From JAUSIF01 sp964620215 (lineage in GTDB: Bacteria; Pseudomonadota; Alphaproteobacteria; Rhizobiales; Xanthobacteraceae), in assembly GCA_964620215.1 (NCBI GenBank), contig CAZUJE010000112.1:1-9328 (forward strand): DNA of 9,328 bases. Reading direction: 5' to 3'. Shown here one piece after another: positions 1 through 6,967 of the stretch. Made by a program: the position numbers and the translations under genes. The stretch's first letter is position 1, and each line of letters starts with the position of its first letter. The notes beneath the pieces are model-generated. The model had not been told where the DNA came from. It ran no database searches and was given only the letters and a program-made list of their open reading frames with translations.

Positions 1-544
1 GGTCGGCGGCGGAGTGCGCACGGTGGAAGACTTGCGCATCCTTCTGGCGTCGGGTGCTGACAAGGTTTCGATCAACACCGCGGCCGTGCAGCGCCGGGAA
101 TTTGTGAAAGAAGCCGCCGAGAAATTCGGCGATCAGTGCATTGTCGTTGCGATCGACGCGAAGAAAGTTTCAAAACCCGGCGAAAGAGACCGCTGGGAAA
201 TTTTCACCCATGGCGGGCGCAATCCAACCGGCATCAATGCGGTGGATTATGCGCGCGAGGTGGTCAGCCTGGGTGCGGGTGAAATTCTGCTCACCTCCAT
301 GGACCGCGACGGCACCAAATCCGGCTACGACGTGCCGCTGACCCATGCGGTCTCATCCGCCGTTGCCGTGCCGGTGATCGCGTCCGGAGGCGTCGGCAAT
401 CTCGAACATATGGTCGCAGGCATCCGCGACGGCGGCGCCACCGCCGTGCTGGCGGCGTCGATTTTCCATTTTGGCGAGTACACGATCGGTCAGGCCAAGG
501 TCTTCATGGCGAAGGCGGACTTGCCGGTCCGCCTCGATCCCTGA
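1..544 (+). CDS. hisF: Imidazole glycerol phosphate synthase cyclase subunit HisF (3' part, 5' end outside the window)
   Basis: HisF forms imidazole glycerol phosphate and AICAR from PRFAR, using ammonia supplied by HisH, in cytoplasmic histidine synthesis. The reading frame is open from base 2 (VGGGVRTVEDLR), so the gene begins upstream of the window; about 180 codons remain of a family that is usually about 255 aa, roughly the C-terminal two thirds. Visible hallmarks of the (beta/alpha)8 barrel are the phosphate-site VGGGVR, the ADKVSIN strand, VVAIDAKK with the Asp that corresponds to the catalytic second Asp of the family, LLTSMDRDGTKSGYD, and VIASGGVGN as the second phosphate-binding loop. 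The N-terminal catalytic Asp is off the window. It ends with TGA at 542-544, 26 bp before hisE on the same strand, which suggests a his operon. Nothing looks broken. Recognition is very secure; only the 5' end is missing. Confidence 0.96.
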   Translation, partial: VGGGVRTVEDLRILLASGADKVSINTAAVQRREFVKEAAEKFGDQCIVVAIDAKKVSKPGERDRWEIFTHGGRNPTGINAVDYAREVVSLGAGEILLTSMDRDGTKSGYDVPLTHAVSSAVAVPVIASGGVGNLEHMVAGIRDGGATAVLAASIFHFGEYTIGQAKVFMAKADLPVRLDP

Positions 545-554
545 TAGTCCGCCC

Positions 555-563
555 GGAGAAGGG
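555..563 (+). promoter_or_regulatory. Shine-Dalgarno of hisE, supports a GTG start
   Basis: GGAGAAGGG lies 7 nt before the GTG at 571 in the hisF-hisE gap. It supports GTG 571 as the hisE start. Confidence 0.7.
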
Positions 564-570
564 AAACGCC

Positions 571-894
571 GTGGCCGATTTCACGCTCGAATCACTGGCA
601 AGGATCATCTCCGAACGCGCCCGCGCGGGGGGCGAACGCTCTTACACGCGCAAATTGCTCGATGAAGGCCCGGAGAAATGCGCGAAAAAACTGGGCGAGG
701 AAGCAGTCGAGACTGCCATCGCGGCCATTTCCGGCGACCCCAAGGCACTCGTCGCCGAATCGGCCGATCTCCTCTATCATCTGCTCGTCGTGCTTGAGGC
801 GCGTGGAGTGGCGCTCTCGGACGTTTATGCCGAACTGGAAAAGCGCACCGCGCGTTCCGGCATCGACGAAAAAGAATCGCGCCGCAAGGACTGA
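571..894 (+). CDS. hisE: Phosphoribosyl-ATP diphosphatase HisE
   Basis: HisE hydrolyses phosphoribosyl-ATP to phosphoribosyl-AMP and pyrophosphate, the second step of histidine synthesis, in the cytoplasm. The 107-aa product has the usual size for stand-alone HisE. It shows the MazG-like all-alpha metal-binding pattern: KLGEEAVETAIAA (the EExxE cluster, about residues 40-52) followed by ESADLLYHLLVVL (the ExxD cluster, about residues 63-75). The N-terminal SYTRKLLDEGPEKCAKK is typical of HisE rather than of general MazG proteins. The start is a GTG with a good Shine-Dalgarno sequence. The gene sits 26 bp after hisF and 24 bp before coaA, so the three are probably co-transcribed. It is separate from a HisI domain, as is usual in Alphaproteobacteria. 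Confidence 0.95.
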   Translation: MADFTLESLARIISERARAGGERSYTRKLLDEGPEKCAKKLGEEAVETAIAAISGDPKALVAESADLLYHLLVVLEARGVALSDVYAELEKRTARSGIDEKESRRKD

Positions 895-918
895 TCGGGC
901 TTCGCGAAGAAAACACTG

Positions 919-1872
919 ATGGAACAGCGCGTGGACAACCGGCTTTCGCCCTATCGCTTGTTTTCGCGAGCAGAGTGGGCTGCGCGGCGCGAAGATACGC
1001 CGTTGACACTGACGCGCGCCGAAATCGCCGACCTTGAGGCTTTCAACGACCGTCTTTCCCTGCGCGATGTCGAAGACATCTATCTGCCGATGTCGCGGCT
1101 GCTTTCAATGTATGTCGCGGCCACGCAACGCCTGTTCCGGGCGATGCAACGCTTTCTCGGCATCGAAGACTCAAAGGTGCCTTATGTGATCGGCGTCGGC
1201 GGCTCGGTCGCGGTGGGAAAATCCACGACCGCGCGCGTGTTGCAGGCGCTGCTCGCGCGCTGGCCGAATACACCGAAGGTCGATCTCATCACCACCGACG
1301 GATTTTTGCTGCCGAACGCGGTGCTCGAACGCGAAGGCTTGATGGATAAAAAGGGCTTTCCCGAAAGCTACGACGTCGGCGCCCTGTTGCAGTTTTTGTC
1401 CGACATCAAGGCCGGCAGCCGGCCGGTGCGCGCGCCGGTGTACAGCCATCTCGTCTATGACGTGGTGCCGTCGGAATATGTAGAAATCGACCGGCCTGAC
1501 ATTCTCATCGTCGAGGGACTGAATGTGTTGCAGGCGGGGCGGATGCCGAGGGACGGCAAGGCGGTTCCTTTCGTCTCGGACTTTTTCGATTTTTCGGTTT
1601 ACATCGACGCCGAGGAAAACGTGCTCGAAGACTGGTATGTCGAGCGCTTCATGCGTCTGCGCGAGACAGCGTTCAAGGATCCGAAATCCTATTTCCATCG
1701 TTACGTTGCGGTGAGCGAGCAGGATGCGAAGGAAACCGCGTTATCGATCTGGCGGACAATCAATCTCGTGAATCTGCACGAGAACATCCTGCCTACGCGC
1801 CAGCGCGCGAGCCTCATCTTGGAAAAAGGTGCCGACCACCAAATTAAGACGGTCGCGCTGCGGAAGCTTTAA
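919..1872 (+). CDS. coaA: Type I pantothenate kinase CoaA
   Basis: CoaA phosphorylates pantothenate with ATP, the first step of coenzyme A synthesis, in the cytoplasm. The 317-aa protein closely resembles E. coli CoaA along its length (compared from memory). It has the conserved entry SPYRLFSRAEW, the P-loop GGSVAVGKST at about 94-103 with Lys101, TTDGF with the likely catalytic Asp127, KKGFPESYD (about 144-152), APVYSHLVYDV (about 172-182), DILIVEGLNVLQ (about 194-205) and the C-terminal ILPTRQRASLIL. Type I enzymes are commonly feedback-inhibited by CoA, which is family knowledge. It follows hisE by 24 bp with only a weak ribosome binding site, consistent with translation within a hisF-hisE-coaA transcript. 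Its TAA stop lies 5 bp from the stop of the convergent histidine kinase gene, so no separate terminator fits between them. Confidence 0.97.
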   Translation: MEQRVDNRLSPYRLFSRAEWAARREDTPLTLTRAEIADLEAFNDRLSLRDVEDIYLPMSRLLSMYVAATQRLFRAMQRFLGIEDSKVPYVIGVGGSVAVGKSTTARVLQALLARWPNTPKVDLITTDGFLLPNAVLEREGLMDKKGFPESYDVGALLQFLSDIKAGSRPVRAPVYSHLVYDVVPSEYVEIDRPDILIVEGLNVLQAGRMPRDGKAVPFVSDFFDFSVYIDAEENVLEDWYVERFMRLRETAFKDPKSYFHRYVAVSEQDAKETALSIWRTINLVNLHENILPTRQRASLILEKGADHQIKTVALRKL

Positions 1873-1877
1873 GGAAA

Positions 1878-4082
1878 TCAGATTGCGTGCGAGAGCCGTT
1901 CCGCGCTGCGGGCGGAGCGGGCCTGATCCATTGCCTCGATCAGACGCTCACGGCTGACCGGCTTCGTCACAAATTCATCCATGCCGGCGGACATGCAGGC
2001 TTCCCGGTCTTCGGCGAATGCGTTGGCGGTGAGCGCGATCACCGCGACGTTGCCGCCTTCATTGCCGAGCGCGCGGATGCGCCGGGTTGCTTCCAGTCCG
2101 TCGAGGCCGGGCAGGTGCAGGTCCATCAGCACCGCATCGTAAGGCGCGCCCATTGCGTGGGCCGTCGCGACAGAGGTCACGGCGGAGATTCCGTCGGACA
2201 CTACCGTCGGCGCATGGCCGAGCTTCGTGAGCAGTGCCTGCACGAGCAGCGCATTGATGTCGTTGTCCTCGGCCACAAGGACCATCAGCGAGCGGCCCTC
2301 GGCGCTGACCTGGCCGGTCATGGAATCAAGTTCAGGCACAAGCGGCGGTGACCAGTCCGGCGTCGTGAGGCGCGCCGCGAGGGAGACCGATCGAATGGGT
2401 TTGATGAGATAGCTCTCGAATCCCGCTTCCCGCAGTTCCGGCAATTCGCCGCGTTCGGCAGGTGACAACAGGATATGGCGATAACGGGAATATTGTTTAC
2501 TCGATTGCACGAGCTTTGCCGCTTCCGCGAAGCCAAAAGCACGATCCACGAGCACATGTGTCCAGGTGCGCTCAGGCAGGATCGACTCCGCGACTTCGGT
2601 CTTGGAGGCGAGCGATACATTCGCGCCCCAATGGCCGAGCCGGCGCGCGATCATCGGGCCGACGACCGGCGAGGGAGAGGCGACCAGAATGTTCGCGCCG
2701 GTCAGGTCGTTTGCGGGAAACGGAGTTGAGGAGGCTTCGACTTCGGGAAGCTCGACGGCGAAACTGAAGCGCGAACCGTTTTCCTCGTTGCTCTCCAGCG
2801 CGATTTCCCCGCCCATGCCTTCGACGATCCGCGCCGCGATGGCGAGGCCGAGCCCGGTGCCGCCGTGACGGCGGGCCAGCGTTGTGTCGCCCTGTTCGAA
2901 TTCGTGGAAAATCCTGGCGCGCGCATCGGCGCCGATGCCTGGGCCGGTGTCGCTGACTGAAAAACGAATCTTCTTGCCGGCACGCTCGACCACGACGGAG
3001 ATCCCGCCTTCGTCGGTGAACTTCACCGCGTTACCGGCGAGATTCAAAAGCACCTGCCGCAGGCGGGCCGCATCGCCCGCGACCTTTTCCGGAATTTCGT
3101 CTGCGATGTCGGCGGCGATCTCGATGCCTTTGGCCTGCGCGCGCGGCGCGACCAGCTCGACTACGTCCGTCACGAGCGTGGAGAGATTGAACGGCACGGA
3201 TTCGATCACCAGCCGTCCGGCTTCGATTTTGGAGAAGTCGAGAATTTCTTCAATTAGTCCGAGCAGCGCATCGCCGGAAGTTTTCACGGCGCGCGCGTAG
3301 GTTTCCTGCTCGGCCGTGAGCTTGGTGTCGAGCAGCAAATCCGCCATGCCGAGAATGCCGTTGAGCGGTGTGCGCACCTCATGACTGACCACGGCGAGGA
3401 AACGCGATTTGGCGCGGCTCGCCGCCTCCGCCGTTTCGCGCGCTTCGGCAAGCGCGCGTTCGGCCATCACGCGGTCGGTGACATCGCGGCCGACGCGCTG
3501 CACTTCAATGACGCGGCCTGACTCGTCGCGCATGGAAACTTCCTTCCACGCGATCCAGCGGTTGCCTCCGGGGCTGACAATTTCCTGATCGAAGGTGATC
3601 GAGCCGTCCAGGTGCCCGAGTTTCTCGCCCAGTTTTTTTGAATTGAAACCGATGTTGCGGCCGACAATCTCCTCGATCGGTTTTCCAAGAAGCGAGCAAG
3701 CAGCGGCACTCGCATGCGTAACCCGGCCAAGCTCGTCCTCGCGCACCACAAGATCGCCTTGCGCATCCACGAGTTCGGTTGCGCGCGCGAAGCGTTCTTC
3801 CAGCGACCAGATGCGGTCCTCGCGCGCCTCGATGATTTTTTCCAGGGCGGCGATCCGCGCGGCAAATCCGCGATTGGCGCGCTGGTGATTGTAGAGCGCC
3901 ACGAGCGCGAAGATGAGAAGACCAGCCAGCATGCCGGCTAGGCCGACTTCGCCGCCCTCGTATGGTGCGACCGTTTCGGATGCATGCGCATGAAATGCGA
4001 TCACGCTGAAAGCCGCGAGCAGCGCCGAAATACGAAGATAGCCTGCAGGCCTTTGCCCGCGTTCGCCGGTGAGATGTCCCAT
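1878..4082 (-). CDS. Membrane-anchored PAS hybrid sensor histidine kinase with two receiver domains
   Basis: Predicted inner-membrane sensor that autophosphorylates on His and passes phosphate to a C-terminal receiver; signal and partners are unknown. Residue numbers count from the longest reading (TTG at 4142). A hydrophobic segment at about 37-53 and a second at about 66-84 form a short N-terminal membrane hairpin, followed by a probable coiled coil (about 92-126) and a PAS domain (about 120-225). HisKA carries SHEVRTPLNG with His254; HATPase has N371, DTGPGIG (398-404) and GGTGLGLA (427-434). A first receiver-like domain (about 483-592) lacks the acidic pair. The second (about 619-742) is intact: E625/D626, phosphoacceptor D674, T705, K727. 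I prefer the ATG at 4082 (734 aa) because the 20 extra residues of the TTG form look non-native and neither start has a clear ribosome binding site. It converges on coaA and lies downstream of comM. Confidence 0.9.
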   Translation of the reverse strand: MGHLTGERGQRPAGYLRISALLAAFSVIAFHAHASETVAPYEGGEVGLAGMLAGLLIFALVALYNHQRANRGFAARIAALEKIIEAREDRIWSLEERFARATELVDAQGDLVVREDELGRVTHASAAACSLLGKPIEEIVGRNIGFNSKKLGEKLGHLDGSITFDQEIVSPGGNRWIAWKEVSMRDESGRVIEVQRVGRDVTDRVMAERALAEARETAEAASRAKSRFLAVVSHEVRTPLNGILGMADLLLDTKLTAEQETYARAVKTSGDALLGLIEEILDFSKIEAGRLVIESVPFNLSTLVTDVVELVAPRAQAKGIEIAADIADEIPEKVAGDAARLRQVLLNLAGNAVKFTDEGGISVVVERAGKKIRFSVSDTGPGIGADARARIFHEFEQGDTTLARRHGGTGLGLAIAARIVEGMGGEIALESNEENGSRFSFAVELPEVEASSTPFPANDLTGANILVASPSPVVGPMIARRLGHWGANVSLASKTEVAESILPERTWTHVLVDRAFGFAEAAKLVQSSKQYSRYRHILLSPAERGELPELREAGFESYLIKPIRSVSLAARLTTPDWSPPLVPELDSMTGQVSAEGRSLMVLVAEDNDINALLVQALLTKLGHAPTVVSDGISAVTSVATAHAMGAPYDAVLMDLHLPGLDGLEATRRIRALGNEGGNVAVIALTANAFAEDREACMSAGMDEFVTKPVSRERLIEAMDQARSARSAERLSHAI

Positions 4083-4172
4083 AGGCGGAGCATCGCATTC
4101 GCGGCTTAACGGCGGATTGGATCGGCCGGGTTCCGGCTCCAAAAACGAAATATGGTTTATGGCAATTAAGGA

Positions 4173-4196
4173 TGATCGCTCGAATTTTAGCGATCA
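4173..4196 (-). terminator. Perfect inverted repeat overlapping the comM stop codon, possible terminator
   Basis: TGATCGCT (4173-4180) and AGCGATCA (4189-4196) form a perfect 8-bp stem with an 8-nt loop. On the - strand the outer arm begins with the comM TGA itself. The bases after the stem (TCCTTAATT) are only moderately T-rich, so this is a weak intrinsic terminator at best; it could also separate comM from the kinase gene or act as an operator in the 51-111 bp gap. Confidence 0.45.
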
Positions 4197-5732
4197 GGCC
4201 GCCGCCGCCATCCGGTCGTTCAAGGCGCGGTAGGCAAGTGCTTCCGCGAGATGCGGGCGGCCCACATGATCGGAACCGTCGAGATCCGCAATGGTACGAG
4301 CGACCTTGAGCACGCGATGATAGCCGCGCGCCGAAAGCCGCATTGCGTCGGAGGCTTCGCGCAGCAGTTTCAGCCCGGGGGCATCGAGCGCGGCGATCTG
4401 TTCCAGCAGCGGGCCAGAGGCTTCGGCATTCAGGCGAAGCTCTGCTCTTCCAAGGGTCGCGAAACGCGCCGCCTGAATTTCCCGGGCGCGCGCGACGCGC
4501 GCCGCCACTTCGCGGCTTCCCTCCGAGGGCGGCGGCAGCACGAGATCCGAGGCGGAGACCGCAGGCACTTCAATGTGCAAATCGATCCGGTCCAGTAATG
4601 GCCCTGACAGCCGCGCCTGGTAATCCGCGGCGCAGCGTACATTCGCGCCGCGCTTGCAGTTGAAGCCAAGATCGTAGGCGCGGCCGCAACGGCAGGGGTT
4701 CATCGCGGCGACGAGTTGCAGCTTCGCGGGATACGTAATGCGGTGGTTCGCGCGGGCGATCATCACCTCGCCGGATTCGAGCGGTTGACGCAGCGAATCC
4801 AGAACTTGCCCCTGAAATTCCGGCATCTCGTCGAGAAACAGAACACCAAGATGTGCGAGCGAGACTTCTCCGGGCCGCGCCCGCAATCCGCCGCCGACCA
4901 TCGCCGCCATGCTGGCGGAATGGTGCGGATGCCGGAACGGGCGCTTCGATGTAAGCGCGCCGCCTTCGATGGCTCCCGCCACCGACGCGATCATGGAAAC
5001 TTCGAGCAGTTCAGGCGGTGTCAGCGGCGGCAGAATTGTCGGGAGCCTGGCCGCGAGCATGGTCTTGCCGGCACCCGGAGGACCGATGAGCAGCAAATTA
5101 TGTCCGCCGGCCGCTGCGATCTCCAGCGCGCGCTTGGCCGATTCCTGTCCCTTGATGTCGGCGAGATCGAGCGTCTCCTCGGCAATGGTTTTGATTTTTG
5201 GCTCGGGGCGCGAGAGCACCTGCGTGCCGCGCAGATGATTGGCGAGCTGGATAAGTGAAGACGGCGCCAGAATTTCCATTTCCGGACTGGCCCATGCAGC
5301 TTCCGGTCCGCAGGCTTTCGGGCAGATCAGTCCCTTGCCCTGTGCGTTCGCTGAGACCGCCGCCGGCAACACGCCGGCGACCGGCGCGATGGAGCCGTCC
5401 AGACCAAGTTCGCCGACGACTGTGAATCCGGACAGCGCGTCGGGCGGGATGGCGTGGATCGCCGCCATCAGACCGAGCGCGATCGGCAGGTCGTAATGGC
5501 TGCCTTCCTTAGGAAGATCAGCGGGCGCCAGATTGATGGTGATTCGCTTGGCGGGCAGCGCGAGGCCGGAAGCGATGAGCGCTGCCCGCACCCGGTCCTT
5601 TGCCTCGGACACTGCCTTGTCGCCCAGGCCGACCAGATTGAACGCAGGCAGACCCGGTGCGACCTGGACCTGTACGTCCACCGGCCGCGCTTCCACCCCC
5701 TCAAAGGCTACGGTCGAGACGTGCTGGACCAT
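4194..5732 (-). CDS. comM: ComM/YifB family AAA+ ATPase (Mg-chelatase-like)
   Basis: In naturally transformable bacteria ComM is a hexameric helicase that promotes branch migration during integration of incoming DNA; in non-competent bacteria its role is less clear (family knowledge). The 512-aa product has the family's usual length. It has the ChlI-like N-terminal domain (about 1-175; VQHVSTVAFEGVEA, GLPAFNLVGLGDKAVSE, NLAPADLPKEGSHYDLPIA), Walker A GPPGAGKT (217-224), Walker B LGVLFLDE (295-302), the cysteine-containing MNPCRCG with later CKRG and C residues typical of the family, and the C-terminal YHRVLKVARTIADLDG helical region. A longer in-frame opening runs to 5939, but it would read through the inserted element. 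The ATG at 5732 has GGAGG 6 nt upstream and gives the standard N-terminus. The mobile element begins about 42 bp upstream, so the promoter that normally serves comM may be separated from it. Confidence 0.95.
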   Translation of the reverse strand: MVQHVSTVAFEGVEARPVDVQVQVAPGLPAFNLVGLGDKAVSEAKDRVRAALIASGLALPAKRITINLAPADLPKEGSHYDLPIALGLMAAIHAIPPDALSGFTVVGELGLDGSIAPVAGVLPAAVSANAQGKGLICPKACGPEAAWASPEMEILAPSSLIQLANHLRGTQVLSRPEPKIKTIAEETLDLADIKGQESAKRALEIAAAGGHNLLLIGPPGAGKTMLAARLPTILPPLTPPELLEVSMIASVAGAIEGGALTSKRPFRHPHHSASMAAMVGGGLRARPGEVSLAHLGVLFLDEMPEFQGQVLDSLRQPLESGEVMIARANHRITYPAKLQLVAAMNPCRCGRAYDLGFNCKRGANVRCAADYQARLSGPLLDRIDLHIEVPAVSASDLVLPPPSEGSREVAARVARAREIQAARFATLGRAELRLNAEASGPLLEQIAALDAPGLKLLREASDAMRLSARGYHRVLKVARTIADLDGSDHVGRPHLAEALAYRALNDRMAAAA

Positions 5733-5738
5733 GCCCAA

Positions 5739-5743
5739 CCTCC
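5739..5743 (-). promoter_or_regulatory. Shine-Dalgarno GGAGG of comM, decides the start
   Basis: CCTCC on the + strand reads GGAGG on the - strand, 6 nt before ATG 5732. It rejects the longer reading that would start inside the transposon at 5939. Confidence 0.8.
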
Positions 5744-5764
5744 GCGCGCAGCCTAGCCAAGGCG

Positions 5765-5774
5765 CGGTTGCAGT
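5765..5774. repeat. Left copy of the 10-bp direct repeat containing the target-site duplication
   Basis: CGGTTGCAGT is repeated exactly and in the same orientation at 8028-8037, just outside the two inverted ends of the element. IS1595-family elements, as I recall, duplicate 8 bp. The extra one or two shared bases can be chance or part of the ends, so the exact junction is uncertain by 1-2 bp. Confidence 0.78.
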
Positions 5775-5798
5775 GGCGTTTATATACTTTACAAACCC
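5775..5798 (+). repeat. Left terminal inverted repeat of the IS1595-type element
   Basis: It reads GGCGTTTATATAC... ending in ACAAACCC, and matches the reverse complement of 8006-8029 at 17 of 24 positions. Its strongest parts are the inner CAAACCC and the central TATAC. It also contains the -35 box of the transposase promoter. Confidence 0.72.
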
Positions 5799-5816
5799 AA
5801 GGCAATTTGCTAGATT
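5788..5816 (+). promoter_or_regulatory. Putative sigma-70 promoter of the transposase
   Basis: TTTACA (5788-5793), a 17-bp spacer and TAGATT (5811-5816) resemble a vegetative promoter. Transcription would start near 5823, leaving a leader of about 20 nt before the ATG at 5844. The -35 box lies in the terminal repeat, so transposase binding could repress it. Confidence 0.6.
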
Positions 5817-5818
5817 TT

Positions 5819-5840
5819 GGAAGGTCAAAAAGGACTTTCC
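5819..5840 (+). promoter_or_regulatory. Hairpin that encloses the transposase ribosome binding site
   Basis: GGAAGGTC (5819-5826) pairs with GACTTTCC (5833-5840) over 8 bp, including one G-U, around the loop AAAAAG. The Shine-Dalgarno AAGGA (5830-5834) straddles loop and stem, 9 nt before the ATG. A transcript from the element's own promoter (start near 5823) lacks half of the 5' arm, while read-through from outside would contain the full hairpin. Confidence 0.55.
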
Positions 5841-5843
5841 ACC

Positions 5844-6800
5844 ATGTCGATCCTCAACCGCCCGTACTTCAAATCCGAAAAAGCGGCCTTCAGCCACTTG
5901 GAGAAGCTTCTCTGGGGCGATGAGCCGATCTGCCCGCACTGTGGCGAGGTTGGCCGTGCTGGCCGTCTAAAGGGCGTTAAGGGCAAGAATGGGAAGGAAC
6001 GTCTCGGCCTGTGGAAGTGCTACGGCTGCCGCAAGCAATTCACGGTGCGCGTCGGCACGGTATTCGAGTCGGCTCATATCCCGCTGCACAAGATGTTGCA
6101 GGCGGTTTACCTGATGTGCGCGAGCAAGAAGGGCGTTAGCTCCCATCAGCTACATCGGACTTTAGAAATCACATACAAGTCCGCTTGGTTTCTCACGCAC
6201 CGCATCCGCGAAGCAATGCGCGATGGTTCGCTTTCACCCATGGGCGGTAGTGGCCAGATCGTCGAAGTGGACGAAACTTGGCACGGTTTTGCCGCTGGCA
6301 TGTCTCGCAAGAAGCTTAAGCACTTGCCTTGGCAGCAACGCCACGGCTCTGGCTATCGCAACGTAATTCTGACGCTTGTTACGCGCGAAGGAGGTGCCCG
6401 CAGCTTCCACGTGGCAGGCACATCGACGGGCGATCTTCTTCCGATCATTCGTGCAAATATCCGCAAGGAAAGCACGGTCATGACGGACGAGGGTTCTTGG
6501 TATCGCCCACTGGGCGCAGAGTTCAGCGCCCATGAAACGGTTAGTCATTCCGAAAAGGAATACGTGCGCGGCGATGTGACGACGAACACTGTTGAAGGTT
6601 ATTTCTCGATCTTCAAGCGCGGGATGCGCGGCGTTTACCAGCATTGTGCCGAGAAGCATTTGCACCGTTACTTGGCTGAATTCGATTTCCGCTACAGCAA
6701 TCGCATCGCGCTAGGCGTGAATGACGAAGTGCGCGCGGATCGCGCTTTGCAAGGTATCGCGGGCAAGCGGTTGACGTACCGGCGGACTCACGCAGCCTGA
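5844..6800 (+). CDS. IS1595-family (ISXO2-like) DDE transposase
   Basis: The enzyme should cut and join the element's ends, acting on its terminal repeats. The 318-aa length is normal for the family. The N-terminus holds a zinc ribbon with Cys30, Cys33, Cys59 and Cys62 (CPHC...KCYGC), as in the Zn-Tnp-IS1595 domain. The RNase H-like catalytic domain shows VEVDET (Asp143), TDEGSWY (Asp215) and TTNTVEGYFSIFKRG, where Asn248 or Glu251 and Lys258 fill the third acidic/basic positions of the family. HLHRYLAEFDFRYSNR near the C-terminus is a strong family signature. I chose ATG 5844 (SILNRPYF...) rather than the in-frame ATG 5817, because AAGGA precedes 5844 and the longer form would start upstream of the predicted transcript start. 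The gene appears intact. No terminator follows it, so transcription may run on into the RNA gene. Confidence 0.93.
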   Translation: MSILNRPYFKSEKAAFSHLEKLLWGDEPICPHCGEVGRAGRLKGVKGKNGKERLGLWKCYGCRKQFTVRVGTVFESAHIPLHKMLQAVYLMCASKKGVSSHQLHRTLEITYKSAWFLTHRIREAMRDGSLSPMGGSGQIVEVDETWHGFAAGMSRKKLKHLPWQQRHGSGYRNVILTLVTREGGARSFHVAGTSTGDLLPIIRANIRKESTVMTDEGSWYRPLGAEFSAHETVSHSEKEYVRGDVTTNTVEGYFSIFKRGMRGVYQHCAEKHLHRYLAEFDFRYSNRIALGVNDEVRADRALQGIAGKRLTYRRTHAA

Positions 6801-6841
6801 ATCTTCAAAAAAGCGGAATCTTTCAAGGACTTAGCAAGCCC

Positions 6842-6869
6842 TTGATAAATAACAAAGATTCCCTATACT
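6842..6869 (+). promoter_or_regulatory. Near-consensus sigma-70 promoter of the structured RNA
   Basis: TTGATA (6842-6847), a 16-bp spacer and TATACT (6864-6869) form the best promoter match I see in the window. The expected start is G6876, exactly where the closing helix of the RNA begins. An inverted repeat, TCAAGG (6823-6828) / CCTTGA (6840-6845), overlaps the -35 box and might be an operator. Confidence 0.78.
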
Positions 6870-6875
6870 ATGTAT

Positions 6876-6967
6876 GGGCAGACACGCGCCGGGCTTATCC
6901 CGAGTCGCCTTACGGCGGCAGCATCCTCGCGATGTGATCCAGGGACCGGGGGTCTGCCTACTTTTTT
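6876..6967 (+). ncRNA. Structured small RNA of about 92 nt next to the DUF3800 gene (candidate DUF3800-type RNA)
   Basis: The predicted transcript starts at the base of a closing helix, GGGCAGAC (6876-6883) with GTCTGCCT (6952-6959): 8 bp including one G-U. Inside are three short hairpins: CGGG/CCCG (6890-6893, 6899-6902, loop CTTAT), CGCC/GGCG (6906-6909, 6914-6917, loop TTAC) and CATC/GATG (6922-6925, 6931-6934, loop CTCGC). A fourth possible one is GACC/GGTC (6944-6947, 6951-6954), which would compete with the closing helix. A run of six T follows (6962-6967). The RNA thus has promoter, multibranch fold and terminator, and no reading frame of note. It resembles a cloverleaf but lacks the tRNA T-loop sequence. 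Its last ten bases overlap the 3' end of the convergent DUF3800 gene. From memory, several RNA motifs named DUF3800 occur beside such genes; which one, if any, this belongs to needs a covariance-model search. Confidence 0.75.
6952..6967 (+). terminator. T-run terminator at the end of the structured RNA
   Basis: The 3' arm GTCTGCCT is followed by A, C and six T. The stem that precedes the T-run is the closing helix of the whole RNA rather than a local hairpin, unless GACC/GGTC (6944-6954) forms instead. The same site may also stop read-through from the transposase gene. Confidence 0.6.

Noticed and set aside
3505..4098. Long antisense open frames over the kinase, comM, coaA and transposase genes
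   Set aside because: These Arg/Ala/Pro-rich frames are typical shadows in GC-rich coding DNA; no family motif or start signal supports any of them.
5733..5939. 69-residue N-terminal extension of comM
   Set aside because: It would lie largely in the transposon's left end and antisense to the transposase, has no ribosome binding site, and the family N-terminus begins at the ATG at 5732 with GGAGG in front.
6876..6967. tRNA or tmRNA-like gene, because of the 8-bp closing helix and three hairpins
   Set aside because: There is no GTTCRANNC T-loop, no 7-bp anticodon loop and no CCA-type 3' end; a T-run follows the helix instead. Not a tRNA.
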